Positions 18,993 to 29,600 of a stretch of DNA of 64,000 nucleotides are shown one piece after another. The stretch covers positions 2,418,001-2,482,000 of the forward strand of contig NZ_CP154796.1 in NCBI RefSeq assembly GCF_039566955.1, given 5' to 3'. The notes below the pieces were generated by a model. The model saw only the letters and a program-made list of their open reading frames with translations, had not been told where the DNA came from and searched no databases. Positions within the stretch are counted from its first letter, which is position 1. Every line of letters starts with the position of its first letter. Origin of the DNA: Micromonospora sp. DSM 45708. GTDB taxonomy: Bacteria > Actinomycetota > Actinomycetes > Mycobacteriales > Micromonosporaceae. The translations under genes were made by a program, and so were the position numbers.

Positions 18993-20308
18993 CGGAGGGC
19001 GGCTTCCGCCGTCGACGTCGCCCACCCGGGGCCGTCGGGGAACCGGTAGTCGGCCAGCGAGGGCGCGAGGATCTCCGCGCTCATGCCGGGGGCGCGGGGC
19101 GCGAGGTAGCGACCGTTGCTGATCCGTACCGGATCCGCGAAGTGCTCGTGCAGGTGGTCGACGTACTCGATGGCCCGGTCGGTGGTGCTGCCGGTGAGGG
19201 CGACGAAGTCGAACATGGCGAGGTGTTGTACCAGCTCGCACAGCCCCACCCCGCCGGCGTGCGGGCAGACCGGGACGCCGAACTTGGCCGCGAGCAGCAG
19301 GATGGCCAGGTTCTCGTTGACCCCGGCCACCCGGCACGCGTCGATCTGGACCACGTCCACGGCGTCGGCCTGCAACAGTTGCTTGAACATGACGGCGTTG
19401 TGGCCGTGCTCGCCGGTGGCCACCTTCGTGGGGGTGACCGCCGAGCGTACGGCGGCGTGCCCGAGGATGTCGTCGGGTGAGGTCGGCTCCTCGATCCAGT
19501 ACGGGTCGAACGGGGCCAGTTCGCGCATCCAGCGGATCGCCTCGGGCACCCCCCACACCTGGTTGGCGTCGACCGCGATGCGCACGTCCGGGCCGACGGC
19601 CCGGCGGGCGATGCCCAACCGGCGTACGTCGTCGGCGAGGTCCCCGCCCACCTTGAGCTTGATCAGCCGGAACCCGGCCTCGACCGCCTCCGCGCAGAGC
19701 CGGGCCAGCTTGTCGTCGTCGTAACCGAGCCAGCCCGGCGTCGTGGTGTACGCGGGGAAGCCCTCGGCCAGCAGGCGGCGCTCCCGGTCCGCCCGCCCGT
19801 CGACCGCGGCCCGCAACAGCGCCAGCGCCTCGTCCTCGGTGAGGGCGTCGCGCAGGTAGCGGAAGTCGACCTGCGCCACGAGCTGCTCCGGGGTGAGGTC
19901 GGCGAGCAGTTTCCACAACGGCTTGCCGGCCCGCCGGGCGGCGAGGTCCCAGACCGCGTTCACCAGGCCGCCGGCGGCCATGTGCACGACGCCCTTCTCC
20001 GGGCCCAGCCAGCGGATCTGGCTGTCGCCGACCAGCCGGCGCGCGAGCGCCCCCGGGTCGGCAACCAGCGCGTCGACCGGCTGGCCCTCCACCATCGGGG
20101 CCAGCGACCGCAGCGCCCGGACCTGGATCTCGGTGCCCCGTCCCACGGTGAACACGAGGCCGTGTCCCTCGGCGCCGGCCGAGGTGCGCAGGATGACGTA
20201 GGCGGCGGAGTAGTCCGGGAACGGGTTCATCGCGTCGGACCCGTCGCGGTGGCGCGACGTCGGGAACCGTACGTCGATGGTCTCCACGGATGTGATGTGC
20301 TCGGACAA
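18989..20308 (-). CDS. L-fuconate dehydratase (enolase superfamily)
   Basis: A 439-residue cytoplasmic enzyme that dehydrates L-fuconate to 2-keto-3-deoxy-L-fuconate. It has the enolase/mandelate-racemase fold: the N-terminal cap (with [14 protein letters not shown]) and the barrel with LIKLKVGG (KxK general base), the metal ligands in VDANQ, IEEPT and ATGEHG, and the catalytic His in CPHAGG. The length and the [25 protein letters not shown] start match the fuconate dehydratase group. It lies downstream of the fucose transporter and fucosidase on the same strand. The stop overlaps the lactonase remnant start. The 60-bp gap from the permease carries no terminator. Confidence 0.92.
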   Translation of the reverse strand: MSEHITSVETIDVRFPTSRHRDGSDAMNPFPDYSAAYVILRTSAGAEGHGLVFTVGRGTEIQVRALRSLAPMVEGQPVDALVADPGALARRLVGDSQIRWLGPEKGVVHMAAGGLVNAVWDLAARRAGKPLWKLLADLTPEQLVAQVDFRYLRDALTEDEALALLRAAVDGRADRERRLLAEGFPAYTTTPGWLGYDDDKLARLCAEAVEAGFRLIKLKVGGDLADDVRRLGIARRAVGPDVRIAVDANQVWGVPEAIRWMRELAPFDPYWIEEPTSPDDILGHAAVRSAVTPTKVATGEHGHNAVMFKQLLQADAVDVVQIDACRVAGVNENLAILLLAAKFGVPVCPHAGGVGLCELVQHLAMFDFVALTGSTTDRAIEYVDHLHEHFADPVRISNGRYLAPRAPGMSAEILAPSLADYRFPDGPGWATSTAEAALR

Positions 20309-20368
20309 CGGTTCTCCTGGTCGATCGAAGTGGGCCGGCTCGTCGGCGACGCCGGGGTGGCCGTGGCG

Positions 20369-21415
20369 TCAGGTCTGTGCCCTGCCCCCGGTGATCCGGG
20401 AGACCGTCAGGGCGACCAGGATGACGGCGCCGTTGAGGAAGTTGGTCCACTGGGCGGGCACGCCGGCGAGCGTGAGCACGTTGATGATCATGAAGAGGAG
20501 CAGCACGCCGGTGAAGGCGCCGAACACGCTGCCCTTGCCGCCGTTGAGGCTGACCCCGCCGATGACCGCCGCCGCGAACACCTGGAAGATGGCGCCGTTG
20601 CCCTGCGCCGCCGGCACCGCGGCGAGCCGCCCGCTGATCAGCAACCCGGCGAGCGCGGCGAGCGTGCTCGCCACCACGAGGGCGGCCCACAACACCCGGT
20701 CGGTGCGGATGCCGGCCGCGCGGGCCGCGTCGACGTTGCCGCCGATGGCGTACAACGCCCGGCCGGTGCGGGTGTGACCGAGCACGACGATCCCGACGGC
20801 GAACAACAGCAGCGACACCCAGATGGACGCCGGCGCGCCGAACCAGGTGGCCGAGCCGAGGTAGGTCATCGAGTCCGGCAACGCGAAGAACGTCTGACCA
20901 CCGGAGATCCCGGTGAGCAGTCCGCGCAGGACGATCAGCATGCCCAGCGTCACGATGAAGCCGTTGAGGCCGAAGCGGACGATCAGCAGCCCGTTGACGG
21001 CGCCGACCAGGGCGCCGACGAGCAGGACCACCGGCACCGCCAGGCCGTCGGGCAGCACGTCGAGCCCGAGACCGCGGGTCAGCGCCGGGTCGACGACCAG
21101 CCAGGCCGCGATGCCGGGGGCCAGACCGAAGGTGGACTCCAGCGACAGGTCCATCTTGCCGGTGATCAGCACGATGGTCTGCGCCAGGACCAGGATGGCG
21201 ATCTCCGACATGCTCTGGAGCACGTTGAGGAGGTTGTCGGCGCTGAGGAAGACCGGATTCACCAGCGAACCGACGACGGCGACCGCGATGATCGCCGGCA
21301 CCAGGGCCAGGCCCCGCAGGCGGGTGACGACCAGACTCCGGGCGGAGGGCGACGGCGGGGCCGGCGGGGACGCCCCGGCCGGCGGCGACGTCGTGGTGGA
21401 CAGCGTCTCAGACAT
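20369..21415 (-). CDS. Sugar ABC transporter permease (RbsC family), L-fucose operon
   Basis: A 348-residue polytopic membrane protein of the BPD_transp_2/RbsC family, with 8-10 hydrophobic segments and the characteristic LYAIGGNVDAARAAGI and VIGGVSLNGGKGSVFGAFTGVLLL loops. It starts within the end of the ATPase gene (8-nt overlap), so it is translationally coupled. It forms the membrane channel for the sugar importer with the neighbouring ATPase and binding protein. Fucose as substrate is inferred from the operon. Confidence 0.9.
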   Translation of the reverse strand: MSETLSTTTSPPAGASPPAPPSPSARSLVVTRLRGLALVPAIIAVAVVGSLVNPVFLSADNLLNVLQSMSEIAILVLAQTIVLITGKMDLSLESTFGLAPGIAAWLVVDPALTRGLGLDVLPDGLAVPVVLLVGALVGAVNGLLIVRFGLNGFIVTLGMLIVLRGLLTGISGGQTFFALPDSMTYLGSATWFGAPASIWVSLLLFAVGIVVLGHTRTGRALYAIGGNVDAARAAGIRTDRVLWAALVVASTLAALAGLLISGRLAAVPAAQGNGAIFQVFAAAVIGGVSLNGGKGSVFGAFTGVLLLFMIINVLTLAGVPAQWTNFLNGAVILVALTVSRITGGRAQT

Positions 21416-22949
21416 GGTGGAGATCCACCCCTTCCATGGCGGCTACCAGCTCGTTGTCGTGCCAGCCGTGGGCCAACTCGCGGACGACCCGCCCGGAGAA
21501 CATGACCAGGACGCGATCACAGATCCGCAGGTCGTCGAGTTCGTCGGAGACGATCAGCACGGTGGCGCCCCGGCGGCGCACCTCTTCCACCACACCCAGC
21601 AGGGTCTGCTTGGACCGGACGTCGACGCCGGCCGTCGGAGTGATGAGCACCAACAGTTTCGGGTCGTTGGCCAACGCCCGGCCCATCACCACCTTCTGCT
21701 GGTTGCCCCCGGACAGGTCGGCGACGGGCACGTGCGGTCCGGCCGCCTTGATGGCCAGATCGGTGATGGCGGTGCGGGCCACGGCGTCCCGACGCCCCGG
21801 CGAGATGAGCCCCCGCCGCGCGATGCGCCCCGGCACGGTCATCGTGACGTTCTCCGCGATGGACAACAGCGGCACCAGGCCCTCGCGGTGCCGGTCCTGC
21901 GGCACCAGACCGACACCGGCGTCGAGCGCGTCGGGCACGTCGCCCGACCGCAGCACGCGCCCCTCGAGTGCGACCGTCCCACCGGCGCGGCGGGTCAGGC
22001 CGACGATCGCCTCGGCCACCTCGACCTTGCCACTGCCGCCGCCGCCCGCGATGCCGACCACCTCGCCGGCCCGGGCCCGCAGGGACAGCTCGGCGCCGGA
22101 CGGGGTGACCAGGTCGCGCACGGACAGCAGTACGGGGGAGTCGGCCGGCGGCGGCGGATGGTCGGCCTCGGGCATGGTCACGTCCTCCCCGGTCATGGCC
22201 GCCACCAGCGCCGGACGGCTCAGCTCGGCCACCGGTGCGGTGACGACGTGCCGGGCGTCGCGGAAGACGGTCACCTGGTCGCAGATCTCGTAGATCTCCT
22301 GGAGGTGGTGACTGATGAACAGGAAGGTCACCCCGTGGGCGCGCAGGTCCCGGATGCGGGTGAACAGGCGGTTGATCCCGGCGCCGTCGAGCTGCGCGGT
22401 CGGCTCGTCGAGGATGATGAACCGGGCGCCGAACGACAACGCCCGGGCGATCTCCACGAACTGCCGCTGCTCGACCGACAGGGCCGAGGCGGGCTGCCGC
22501 ACATCCACCTCGACCGACCAGGTCGCCAGCAGTTCCTGCGCCGCCCGACGTAGTCGCGACCAGCGGATCAGCCCGCCGGGACCGCGGTCGTGCCGGTTGA
22601 GGAACAGGTTCTCCGCCACCGTGAGCGTGGGAATGATCGTGGACTTCTGGTAGACGCAGGCGACCCGCTGCCGCCAGGCGTCCCGGTCACCGAGCGGCGG
22701 TGCGGGACGGCCGTCGAAGGCCACCGCCCCGTCGTCCGGCGCCTGGAGGCCGGTGAGGATGTCGACCAACGTCGACTTGCCGGCGCCGTTGCGGCCCACC
22801 AGGGCGTGCGTCTCGCCGGGCCGGACCACGATGCCGGCGTCGGAGAGGGCGGTCGTCGACCCGAAGCGCTTGGTGATGCGTACGGCCTCCACGACCGGCC
22901 GGAGGTCGCCGGCCGGCGCGTCGGTCGAGGCTCGGGGGCGGACGCTCAT
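21408..22949 (-). CDS. Sugar ABC transporter ATPase (RbsA family, two ABC domains), L-fucose operon
   Basis: A 513-residue protein with duplicated ATPase domains. The first has Walker A GRNGAGKST and Walker B FIILDEPT, with a degenerate signature (ALSVEQRQF). The second has a weak P-loop (GGGGSGKVE), the full signature LSGGNQQKV and an altered Walker B (LVLITPTAGVDV, lacking the usual DEP). Such asymmetry is common in RbsA-type proteins, where one site is degenerate. ATG 22949 is the first in-frame start after the binding-protein stop, overlapping it by 4 nt (ATGA). Confidence 0.92.
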   Translation of the reverse strand: MSVRPRASTDAPAGDLRPVVEAVRITKRFGSTTALSDAGIVVRPGETHALVGRNGAGKSTLVDILTGLQAPDDGAVAFDGRPAPPLGDRDAWRQRVACVYQKSTIIPTLTVAENLFLNRHDRGPGGLIRWSRLRRAAQELLATWSVEVDVRQPASALSVEQRQFVEIARALSFGARFIILDEPTAQLDGAGINRLFTRIRDLRAHGVTFLFISHHLQEIYEICDQVTVFRDARHVVTAPVAELSRPALVAAMTGEDVTMPEADHPPPPADSPVLLSVRDLVTPSGAELSLRARAGEVVGIAGGGGSGKVEVAEAIVGLTRRAGGTVALEGRVLRSGDVPDALDAGVGLVPQDRHREGLVPLLSIAENVTMTVPGRIARRGLISPGRRDAVARTAITDLAIKAAGPHVPVADLSGGNQQKVVMGRALANDPKLLVLITPTAGVDVRSKQTLLGVVEEVRRRGATVLIVSDELDDLRICDRVLVMFSGRVVRELAHGWHDNELVAAMEGVDLHHV

Positions 22950-24016
22950 GCGTTGTTGCCCCACAGGGACCTGTCGTCGAACTTCAGGGTGGGCTCGCCC
23001 GCGACCGGCGCGCCGTCCCTCGTCACCAGCGGCGCGGGGAGCTGGTCCTCCAGCAGCCCCTTCCGGACCTGGATGATCGTGCTGTCGTGGTCGGTCGGAC
23101 CGGGCTGGAACGTCTTGCCGTCGATCGCGGCCTTCACGTACTCCAGGCCGTACCTGGCGTACAGGTCGGCGGGCTGGCTGACGGTCGCGTCGATCAGATC
23201 CCGGCCGATGTCGGACAGCTCCTCCGGGATGCCGTCGTTGGAGACCACGAAGACGTGCTTCGGGTCGCCCGCCGGGACCTGGAGGCCGCGCTGCTTGAGG
23301 ATCTGGAGCGTGCCGGAGAGCGCGAACGAGGACTGCATGTAGATGCCCTTGAGGTCCGGGTCCGACGCGAACCGGGTCTGGAGCTTGGAGGCCGCCACGT
23401 CGGCCTTCCAGTCGGTCGCCTCGCCGAACACCGTGATGCCCGGGTAGTCGGCGCGCATGCACTCGTGGAACGCCTCGGTCCGGTCCCGGCCGTTGATCGA
23501 GTCGAGGCCGCCCTGCAACATCACCACCTTGCCCCTGCCGCCGAGCTTGGTGCCGAGGAACTTGCACGCCTTGGTGCCGTAGGCGCGGTTGTCGGCGCGG
23601 ATCACCATCGCCACCTCACCGGTGTCCGGGCGGGTGTCGATGGTGACCACCGGGATCTTCCTGGCGGCCAGTTGCTGGAGGGTCGGCGCGATCGCGGCGG
23701 TGTCCTGCGGGGCCATCACCACACCCTTGACCCCCTGACTCATGAAGGTCTGGGCGTTCGAGATCAGGCTCGCGATGTCGTTCTGCGAGTTGGTGGTCTT
23801 CAGCTCGACGCCCAGCTCGTCGGCGAACGTCGGCACGTACGTGATGTACGAGTTCCAGAAGTCGGTGTCGGATCGTGGGTAGTCCACCCCGACGAGCGGG
23901 GCGGCCCCGCCCGCGCCGGTGTGCTTGCCCACACCGTCGCCGCAGCCGGCGGCGAGCGTGGCCGAGGCGACGAGCGTCAGCGCCACGCTCAGCCCCAGCA
24001 GAGCCCTACGGGTCAT
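22946..24016 (-). CDS. Sugar-binding lipoprotein of the L-fucose ABC importer
   Basis: A 356-residue periplasmic-binding-protein-like lipoprotein (Peripla_BP_4, RbsB-like). The signal peptide ends in lipobox LAAGC. The mature protein has the DFWNSYITYVPTFADELGVEL start, the GVKGVVMAPQDTAAIAPTL and IPVVTIDTRPD sugar-site segments and a C-terminal VSNDGIPEELSDIGRD segment. It captures sugar outside the membrane for the adjacent permease and ATPase. Placement between a secreted fucosidase and fuconate dehydratase indicates L-fucose or a fucoside as ligand (inference). Confidence 0.9.
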   Translation of the reverse strand: MTRRALLGLSVALTLVASATLAAGCGDGVGKHTGAGGAAPLVGVDYPRSDTDFWNSYITYVPTFADELGVELKTTNSQNDIASLISNAQTFMSQGVKGVVMAPQDTAAIAPTLQQLAARKIPVVTIDTRPDTGEVAMVIRADNRAYGTKACKFLGTKLGGRGKVVMLQGGLDSINGRDRTEAFHECMRADYPGITVFGEATDWKADVAASKLQTRFASDPDLKGIYMQSSFALSGTLQILKQRGLQVPAGDPKHVFVVSNDGIPEELSDIGRDLIDATVSQPADLYARYGLEYVKAAIDGKTFQPGPTDHDSTIIQVRKGLLEDQLPAPLVTRDGAPVAGEPTLKFDDRSLWGNNA

Positions 24017-24108
24017 CGTGGTCCTCCATGTCGGGACGTCGTCCGACGCGTGCCGCCGGCACCGCCAGGGGTGCGTGACGCGCACGCGCCGGACGTGGCG
24101 TCGGGGAT

Positions 24109-26091
24109 TCAGACGGTGGTGAGGGTCCAGAGCAGGTTCGTGCTGCCGTCCCAGCTCCACTGCTTGACCGGGGAGCCGGAGGCGACCTGGCCGCCGCCGT
24201 CGAGCACCAGGCCGGTGGCCCGGTTGGCGATCCGGTACCGCCCGTTGCCCTGGTCGGTGAGCTGCCACTGCTGACTGGTGCCGCCGTTCCAGGACGCCTG
24301 CTGGGCGGCGGCGCCGTTGGTGGTCTGGCCGAAGCCGTCGACGACCATGCCGTTGGTCCGGTTGACGATCCGGTGGTACCCGGTGCCCAGGTCGACGAGC
24401 TGCCACTGGAGGTTCGTGCTGCCGTCCCAGCTCCACTGCTTCAGCGGGGAGCCGGAGGCGACGTTGCCGCCGCTGTCGAGCACCAGACCGTTCGTCACGT
24501 TGGTGATCCGCTGCCAGGTGGTCGAGCCGCCGCTGAGGGCCGGGATCGGGCCGCTGAACGTCAGCTTGACCACGTACGCGGGCGCGTTGAACGGCGCGCC
24601 GGCCGACGGCATCGTGATCCGCAGGCCGGTGGTGTCCTGGGTACGGTTCGGCAGGTTGACGTAGCTGCCGGCGTTGGTGTCGAGCAGTTGCACGCCGGTC
24701 AGGGTGCCGAGGTTGATCCGGCCCGACGCCAGCGTGGTGATGGTGGCCGTGCTGCCCGGCCAGCCGAGGAACGTGGCGTACAACACCCGGTTGTCCTTGC
24801 TGCGGGTGAACCGGATGTCCCGGGCGGTGCCGGCGCGCGGGGTGCTGAAGGAGCCGCCGCCCATCTGGGTGGGGCCCTCGCCGTACGTCGTCCAGGCCCG
24901 GGTGGCGTAGACGGATTCGCCGAAGCGGCGCAGGTAGTCGCCGATGCCGAGCAGGATGGTGCGTTGCCCGTCGGGGATGGTGCCGTCGGCCATCGGCGCG
25001 ATGTTGAGCACCATGTTGCCGTTCTTGCTGACCCGGTCGAGCAGCGAGTGCAGCATCTGGTTCAGCGAGTAGTAGCCGATGCCCACCGTGTAGCACCAGC
25101 TGGAGCTGCTGATGCTGTCGTCGGTGAGCCAGTAGGGCTGGCGCAGCGCGGCGGGACCGCCGCGCTCGTAGTCGAAGACGGTGCCGCCGAGGTCCAGGCC
25201 GTCCTTGTAGGTGGCGACGACCTCCTTGTTCCACGCGACGGCCCGGTTGTAGTAGTAGGCCAGGAAGCGCAGCCGCTGGGCCTCGCTGATCCGGCTGAGG
25301 TTGAAGTCCTGCCAGATGATGTCCGGCTGGGCCTGGTCGATGACCTCGCGGAGCTTGTCGTACCAGAGCTGCTCCTCCGCGGCGGTGCCCAACTGCCCGT
25401 AGAGCTTGCGCAGGCTGGCGTCGGACTGCTGCGGCGCCCACTGGTAGAAGCCGGTGAAGTTGTACGCGTGGTGCATGGCGACCATGACCTTGAGGCCGCG
25501 GCCCCGGATCGCCTCGGTGTGCAGGCGGAGCAGGTCCAGTCGTGGCCCGCGGGCCACCGAGTTCCATTCGTTGACCTGGCTGTTCCACATGGAGAAACCG
25601 TCGTGGTGCTCGGCCACCGGCCCGGCGAACTTCGCGCCGGCGTCGGCGAACAACTGGGCCCACTCGCCGGGGTCGAAGTTGCCGCCGGCCGAACGCAGTC
25701 GGGGCGCGAACTGCACGAACCGGCCCGACCGGTCGTTCGCGCCGTTGATGAAGTTGTGGTACGGCCAGGCCGACGGGTCACCGTAGACGGACTTGTGGTG
25801 GTTGTTCTCGTTCGAGCCGTTGTTGTACATGTTGCGCGGGTACCACTCGTTGGCGTACGCCGGCACGCTGAACGCGCCCCAGTGGAAGTAGATGCCGAAC
25901 TTGGCGTCCTGGAACCACTCCGGCGCGGCCGGGTGCTGGCCGACCGACGCCCACGTCTCGGCGTAGCTGGAGGGGCCGGGGATGGCGGCGGCGGCGGACC
26001 CGGGGCGGAGGACGCCGCCGACGGCGACCGCGGCTCCGCCGGCGCCGAGTGCGGCCAGGAGCGAACGGCGGGTGAGGTGGGGACGGGACAT
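24109..26091 (-). CDS. Secreted GH29 alpha-L-fucosidase with C-terminal ricin-type domain
   Basis: A 660-residue enzyme with a Tat-like signal (LTRRSLLAALGAGGAAVAVGG), which starts at ATG 26091; the upstream in-frame ATG at 26145 lacks a signal-like context. The GH29 barrel (about 55-400) includes EHHDGFSMWNS and MHHAYNFTGFYQW, and the nucleophile Asp262 in PDIIWQDFNL. A beta-sandwich C domain follows (about 400-510). A ricin-type trefoil of three repeats (about 515-660) has NLQWQLV, SQQWQLT and NLLWTLT motifs. It removes terminal alpha-L-fucose and feeds the importer encoded downstream in the same operon. Two operator-like palindromes lie upstream at 26230-26266. Confidence 0.92.
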   Translation of the reverse strand: MSRPHLTRRSLLAALGAGGAAVAVGGVLRPGSAAAAIPGPSSYAETWASVGQHPAAPEWFQDAKFGIYFHWGAFSVPAYANEWYPRNMYNNGSNENNHHKSVYGDPSAWPYHNFINGANDRSGRFVQFAPRLRSAGGNFDPGEWAQLFADAGAKFAGPVAEHHDGFSMWNSQVNEWNSVARGPRLDLLRLHTEAIRGRGLKVMVAMHHAYNFTGFYQWAPQQSDASLRKLYGQLGTAAEEQLWYDKLREVIDQAQPDIIWQDFNLSRISEAQRLRFLAYYYNRAVAWNKEVVATYKDGLDLGGTVFDYERGGPAALRQPYWLTDDSISSSSWCYTVGIGYYSLNQMLHSLLDRVSKNGNMVLNIAPMADGTIPDGQRTILLGIGDYLRRFGESVYATRAWTTYGEGPTQMGGGSFSTPRAGTARDIRFTRSKDNRVLYATFLGWPGSTATITTLASGRINLGTLTGVQLLDTNAGSYVNLPNRTQDTTGLRITMPSAGAPFNAPAYVVKLTFSGPIPALSGGSTTWQRITNVTNGLVLDSGGNVASGSPLKQWSWDGSTNLQWQLVDLGTGYHRIVNRTNGMVVDGFGQTTNGAAAQQASWNGGTSQQWQLTDQGNGRYRIANRATGLVLDGGGQVASGSPVKQWSWDGSTNLLWTLTTV

Positions 26092-26229
26092 GGTGATCCC
26101 TCCGAAAGCGGTGGTGGGGTGAGGGGGCTCACACTGATGAGACATCCGACGTTAGGCGTTACCGCTGCGGGACGTCAACGCCCATGTTCGCGGTAAGGGA
26201 TCAAAACCGAGCGCCATACATCTTATGAA

Positions 26230-26266
26230 TGTTGCGCTAACGCCACCACCTGCGTTAACGCTAACA
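26230..26266. promoter_or_regulatory. Pair of operator-like palindromes upstream of the fucose operon
   Basis: CGTTAACGCTAACA (26253-26266) matches the 14-bp operator consensus at 12 positions. TGTTGCGCTAACG (26230-26242) is a shortened relative. On the minus strand CATAAG lies just downstream, a possible -10. They sit about 140-175 bp before the GH29 start. Confidence 0.6.
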
Positions 26267-26311
26267 TCGATGCCCATAAAGTTGAACGACATGGGCGCCC
26301 CGGTCGGAGTC

Positions 26312-26611
26312 TCAGCCGCTCCGCACGGTGGTCAGGTCGGCCAGACCGGAGATGGTGAGCAGCGGCTCCAGGAGCGGACTGGCCACCAGGGCGATGCGCT
26401 CGGCGTGCGGGAACAGCACGGCCAGGCCGGCGCTGTCGAGATACTCCACGGCGGTCAGGTCCACCACGAGGGGGTCGCCGTCGGGTCGGACGGCGTCGTC
26501 GAGCGCGGCGGCGAACGTGGCCGCGTTGCTCATGTCGATCTCGCCTACCGCGGTCAGTACGCGCCCCCCGTCGGGGTCGCTGCCGGTGGTGAGCGTCAGG
26601 GCCGTGCTCAT
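26312..26611 (-). CDS. STAS-domain anti-anti-sigma factor
   Basis: A 99-residue single-domain STAS protein of the RsbV/SpoIIAA type. The VVDLTAVEYLDSAGLAVLF segment carries the conserved phosphorylatable Ser (Ser60 in LDSAGL). Its ATG overlaps the stop of the large sensor/phosphatase by 4 nt, so the two are coupled. It is the expected partner of that protein's PP2C phosphatase and RsbW-like kinase modules: the kinase would phosphorylate Ser60 and the phosphatase would reverse it. The downstream sigma factor is not in the window. Confidence 0.9.
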   Translation of the reverse strand: MSTALTLTTGSDPDGGRVLTAVGEIDMSNAATFAAALDDAVRPDGDPLVVDLTAVEYLDSAGLAVLFPHAERIALVASPLLEPLLTISGLADLTTVRSG

Positions 26612-29600
26612 CGGATGATCCTTGCCTGCATGTCGACGGTGGTGCCGGTGGCCCCGGGGGTCACCGTGATGGAGTCCATCAGAGCACGCATGAGCGCCAG
26701 CCCGCGGCCCCGGTGCGGGTCCGACGGCCGGTCCCGGTCCCGCCAGTGCCCGCTGTCGGTGACGCTCAGTCGAAGCGCGTCGGCGGTGGCGGCGGCGCGC
26801 AGCCGGATCCGCCCGCCGGGACTGTCCCGGTGGCCGTGCTCGATCGCGTTGGCGCACGCCTCACCGACGGCCACCAGGACGTTGTAGGAGTACGCCGGGG
26901 CCAGCCCGCACCGGTCCAGCCATCCGCGCAACGCGGTGCGCACCTCGGCCAGCCGCGACGACTCGGCGGGGAAGTCCAACTCCAGCGGCCCGGGGTGGCG
27001 GTAGAGGAGCAGAGCCACGTCGTCGTCGTACCCGCCTTCCGGGGTGAGCTGGATCATCACCTCGGTGGCCAGCGCCTCGACCGGGATGCCCCGGCCCTCC
27101 TGGATCGCCGCGGTGACCCGGTCGATGCCGGCGGTCAGTGGCTGGCGGCGGCGTTCGACCAGGCCGTCGGTGTAGAGCATGAGCGTGGCCCGGGCCGGCA
27201 CGGTGGTCTCGGCCTCCGGACGGTCCCGCCCGGTGCGGACCGCGAGCGGCCGCGACCGGCCCTGGTCGAGGAACTCGGGCGTGCCGTCGGGATGCACCAC
27301 GACGGCCGGTGGATGTCCCGCGCTGGAGTAGCGCAGCCGGCCGGTCGCCGGGTCCAGCACACCGCAGAGGACGGTCGCGCACTGCGCGCCCGGGAGCAGG
27401 GCGGCGAACCGGTCCAGGGCCATCAGCGTCTGGGCCGGGCTGGCGTCCTGCAACAGCAGCGCCCGGCAGGCGCTGCGCAACTGACCCATCACGGTGGCGG
27501 CCCGCAGGCCGTGGCCGACGCAGTCGCCGACCACGATCGCGATCCGTCCGTCCGGCAGCTCGACCGTGTCGTACCAGTCGCCGCCGACCTTGAGCGGAAG
27601 CGACGCCGGAGCGTAGCGCACGGCGAAGCCGGCGGGCAGCTGGGACGGTCCGAGAATCGCCCGTTGCAGGGCCAGCGCGGTCTCGCGTTGCTGGTCGATC
27701 TGGTGCACACGGTGCAGGCCCTGGGCGACGTGGCCGGCGAGCAACGCCAGCAGCGTCTGGTCCTGCTCGGTGAAGGGCCGCTTCTCGCCCAGGTCGATCC
27801 AGAGCGCCATGGTGCCCTCCGGATGCTCCAGCGCGATGCCGGCGCCGTGCGCCGGCGTCGCCACCGGGGTCAGCAGCGGCGTGTCCCGCAACGCCAGCAG
27901 CGCCTGCTGGCGTTCGTCGGGCAGTTTGTCCCACCGCAGCAGGGGATCGGTCGCGGTGACGTCGGGCCCGGGGGAGTCGCCGAAGACGGCGGTGACCACG
28001 TCGGCGGCGCGCCACAGCTTGCGCATCTCGTCCAGCACCCCGTGCAGGGCGTCGGTGAGATCGTCCGCCCGCGACAGCCGCAGGCTCAGCCCGGCCAGGG
28101 CGGTTTCCCGCTGCACGGCGTAGTGCTCGGTGGTGACGTCGCGGAACGTGCCCACGATGACCCGGCGTCCGGTGTCCGGGTCGTCGACCTGGTTGAACGC
28201 GGTCGCGATCCAGAGCCGGTGCCCGTCGCGATGGGTCACCGGCACGGTGTAGGTGCCCTTCGCCTGGCCGATCAGCACCGAGAACGCGGCGGACACCTGA
28301 CGGTGTGCCTCGGGCTCGGCCTCCGGGTCCGGCCACCACGGCTGCACCGGCAGGTAGGGCAGGTTCTCCGGCCCGTAGCCGAGGATGTCGGTGAAGGCCG
28401 CGTTGATCTCGACGACCGCGCCGGCCTGGTCGCAGACGAAGAACGCCTCCTGGAGGGAGTCGACGAGCGCGGTGCGCCAGCGGGCGTGGTGGTTGCGCAG
28501 CCGGGCCAGCTCCACGTTCGCCCGCACCCGGGCCAGCAGCTCGGCGGCCGGGAACGGCTTGACCAGATAGTCGTCGGCACCGGCCTCCAACCCCTCGATG
28601 GAGGCCTCCTGCCCGGCGCGGGCGGACAGCAGCAGCACCGGAGTGCCGGCGGTCCGGGAGTCGGCCCGCAGCGCGGCCACCAGTTGCAGGCCGTCCAGCC
28701 GGGGCATCATCACATCGCTGACCACCAGGTCCGGCGTGTGCGTGCGGGCCGCCTCCAACGCCTCCTGCCCGTCGGCCACGGCCCGCACCCGGTGCCCGGC
28801 GGAACGCAGCAAACGGGTGAGGTACTCGCGCATGTCGGCGTTGTCGTCGGCGACCAGGACCCGTGCCGGGACCTGTCCCGGCAGGGCCGGCGCGGGGCCC
28901 TCGACCGGCGCCGGGTCGTCCGGGACGATCCCGGCCGTCGGGTCGCCGGGCAGCCAGCGCAGCGCCTCCTGCACGAACGGCTCGGCGGAGACCGGCATGC
29001 GGTTGGAGCCGGCCGGGGCGATCGCGTCGGCCGGCAGGTGGGCATGACCGAACGGCAGCCGGACCGTGAACGCGGTGCCCCGGCCGACCGTGCTGCTGGC
29101 GGCGATGGTGCCGCCGTGCAGCGTGACCAGCTCCTTGACCAGGGCCAGCCCGATGCCGCTGCCCTCGTCGGAGCGGGACCGGGCGTTCTCGATGCGGTGG
29201 AACCGCTCGAACAGCCGGGGCATCTCCTCCTCGGCGACGCCGATGCCGGTGTCGGCGACCCGCAGGACGGCCTGCCCGTGCTCGGCGCGCAGCACGACCC
29301 GTACGGTGCCGTCGAAGGTGAACTTCAGGGCGTTGCTGAGCAGGTTGAGCACCACCTTCTCCCACATGCCGGGGTCGACGTGCACCGGCTCGGGCAGGGG
29401 TGAGCAGTCGACCTCGAAGGTCAGGCCGGCGCGTTCGATCGCCGAACGGAAGACGCTGGCCAGGTCGGCGGTCACCGCGGCCAGGTCCACCGGCTGGTAG
29501 CGGGCCTGCATCCGGCCCGCCTCGATCCGGGAGAAGTCGAGCAGGCTGTTGACCAGCTTGCCCAGGCGCAGCCCGTTGCGGCGGATGACCTCCAGCTCCT

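Noticed and set aside
21408..23567. A longer 719-codon version of the fucose ATPase
   Set aside because: The extra N-terminal 206 codons lie over the binding-protein gene in another frame. ATG 22949 gives the normal family length.
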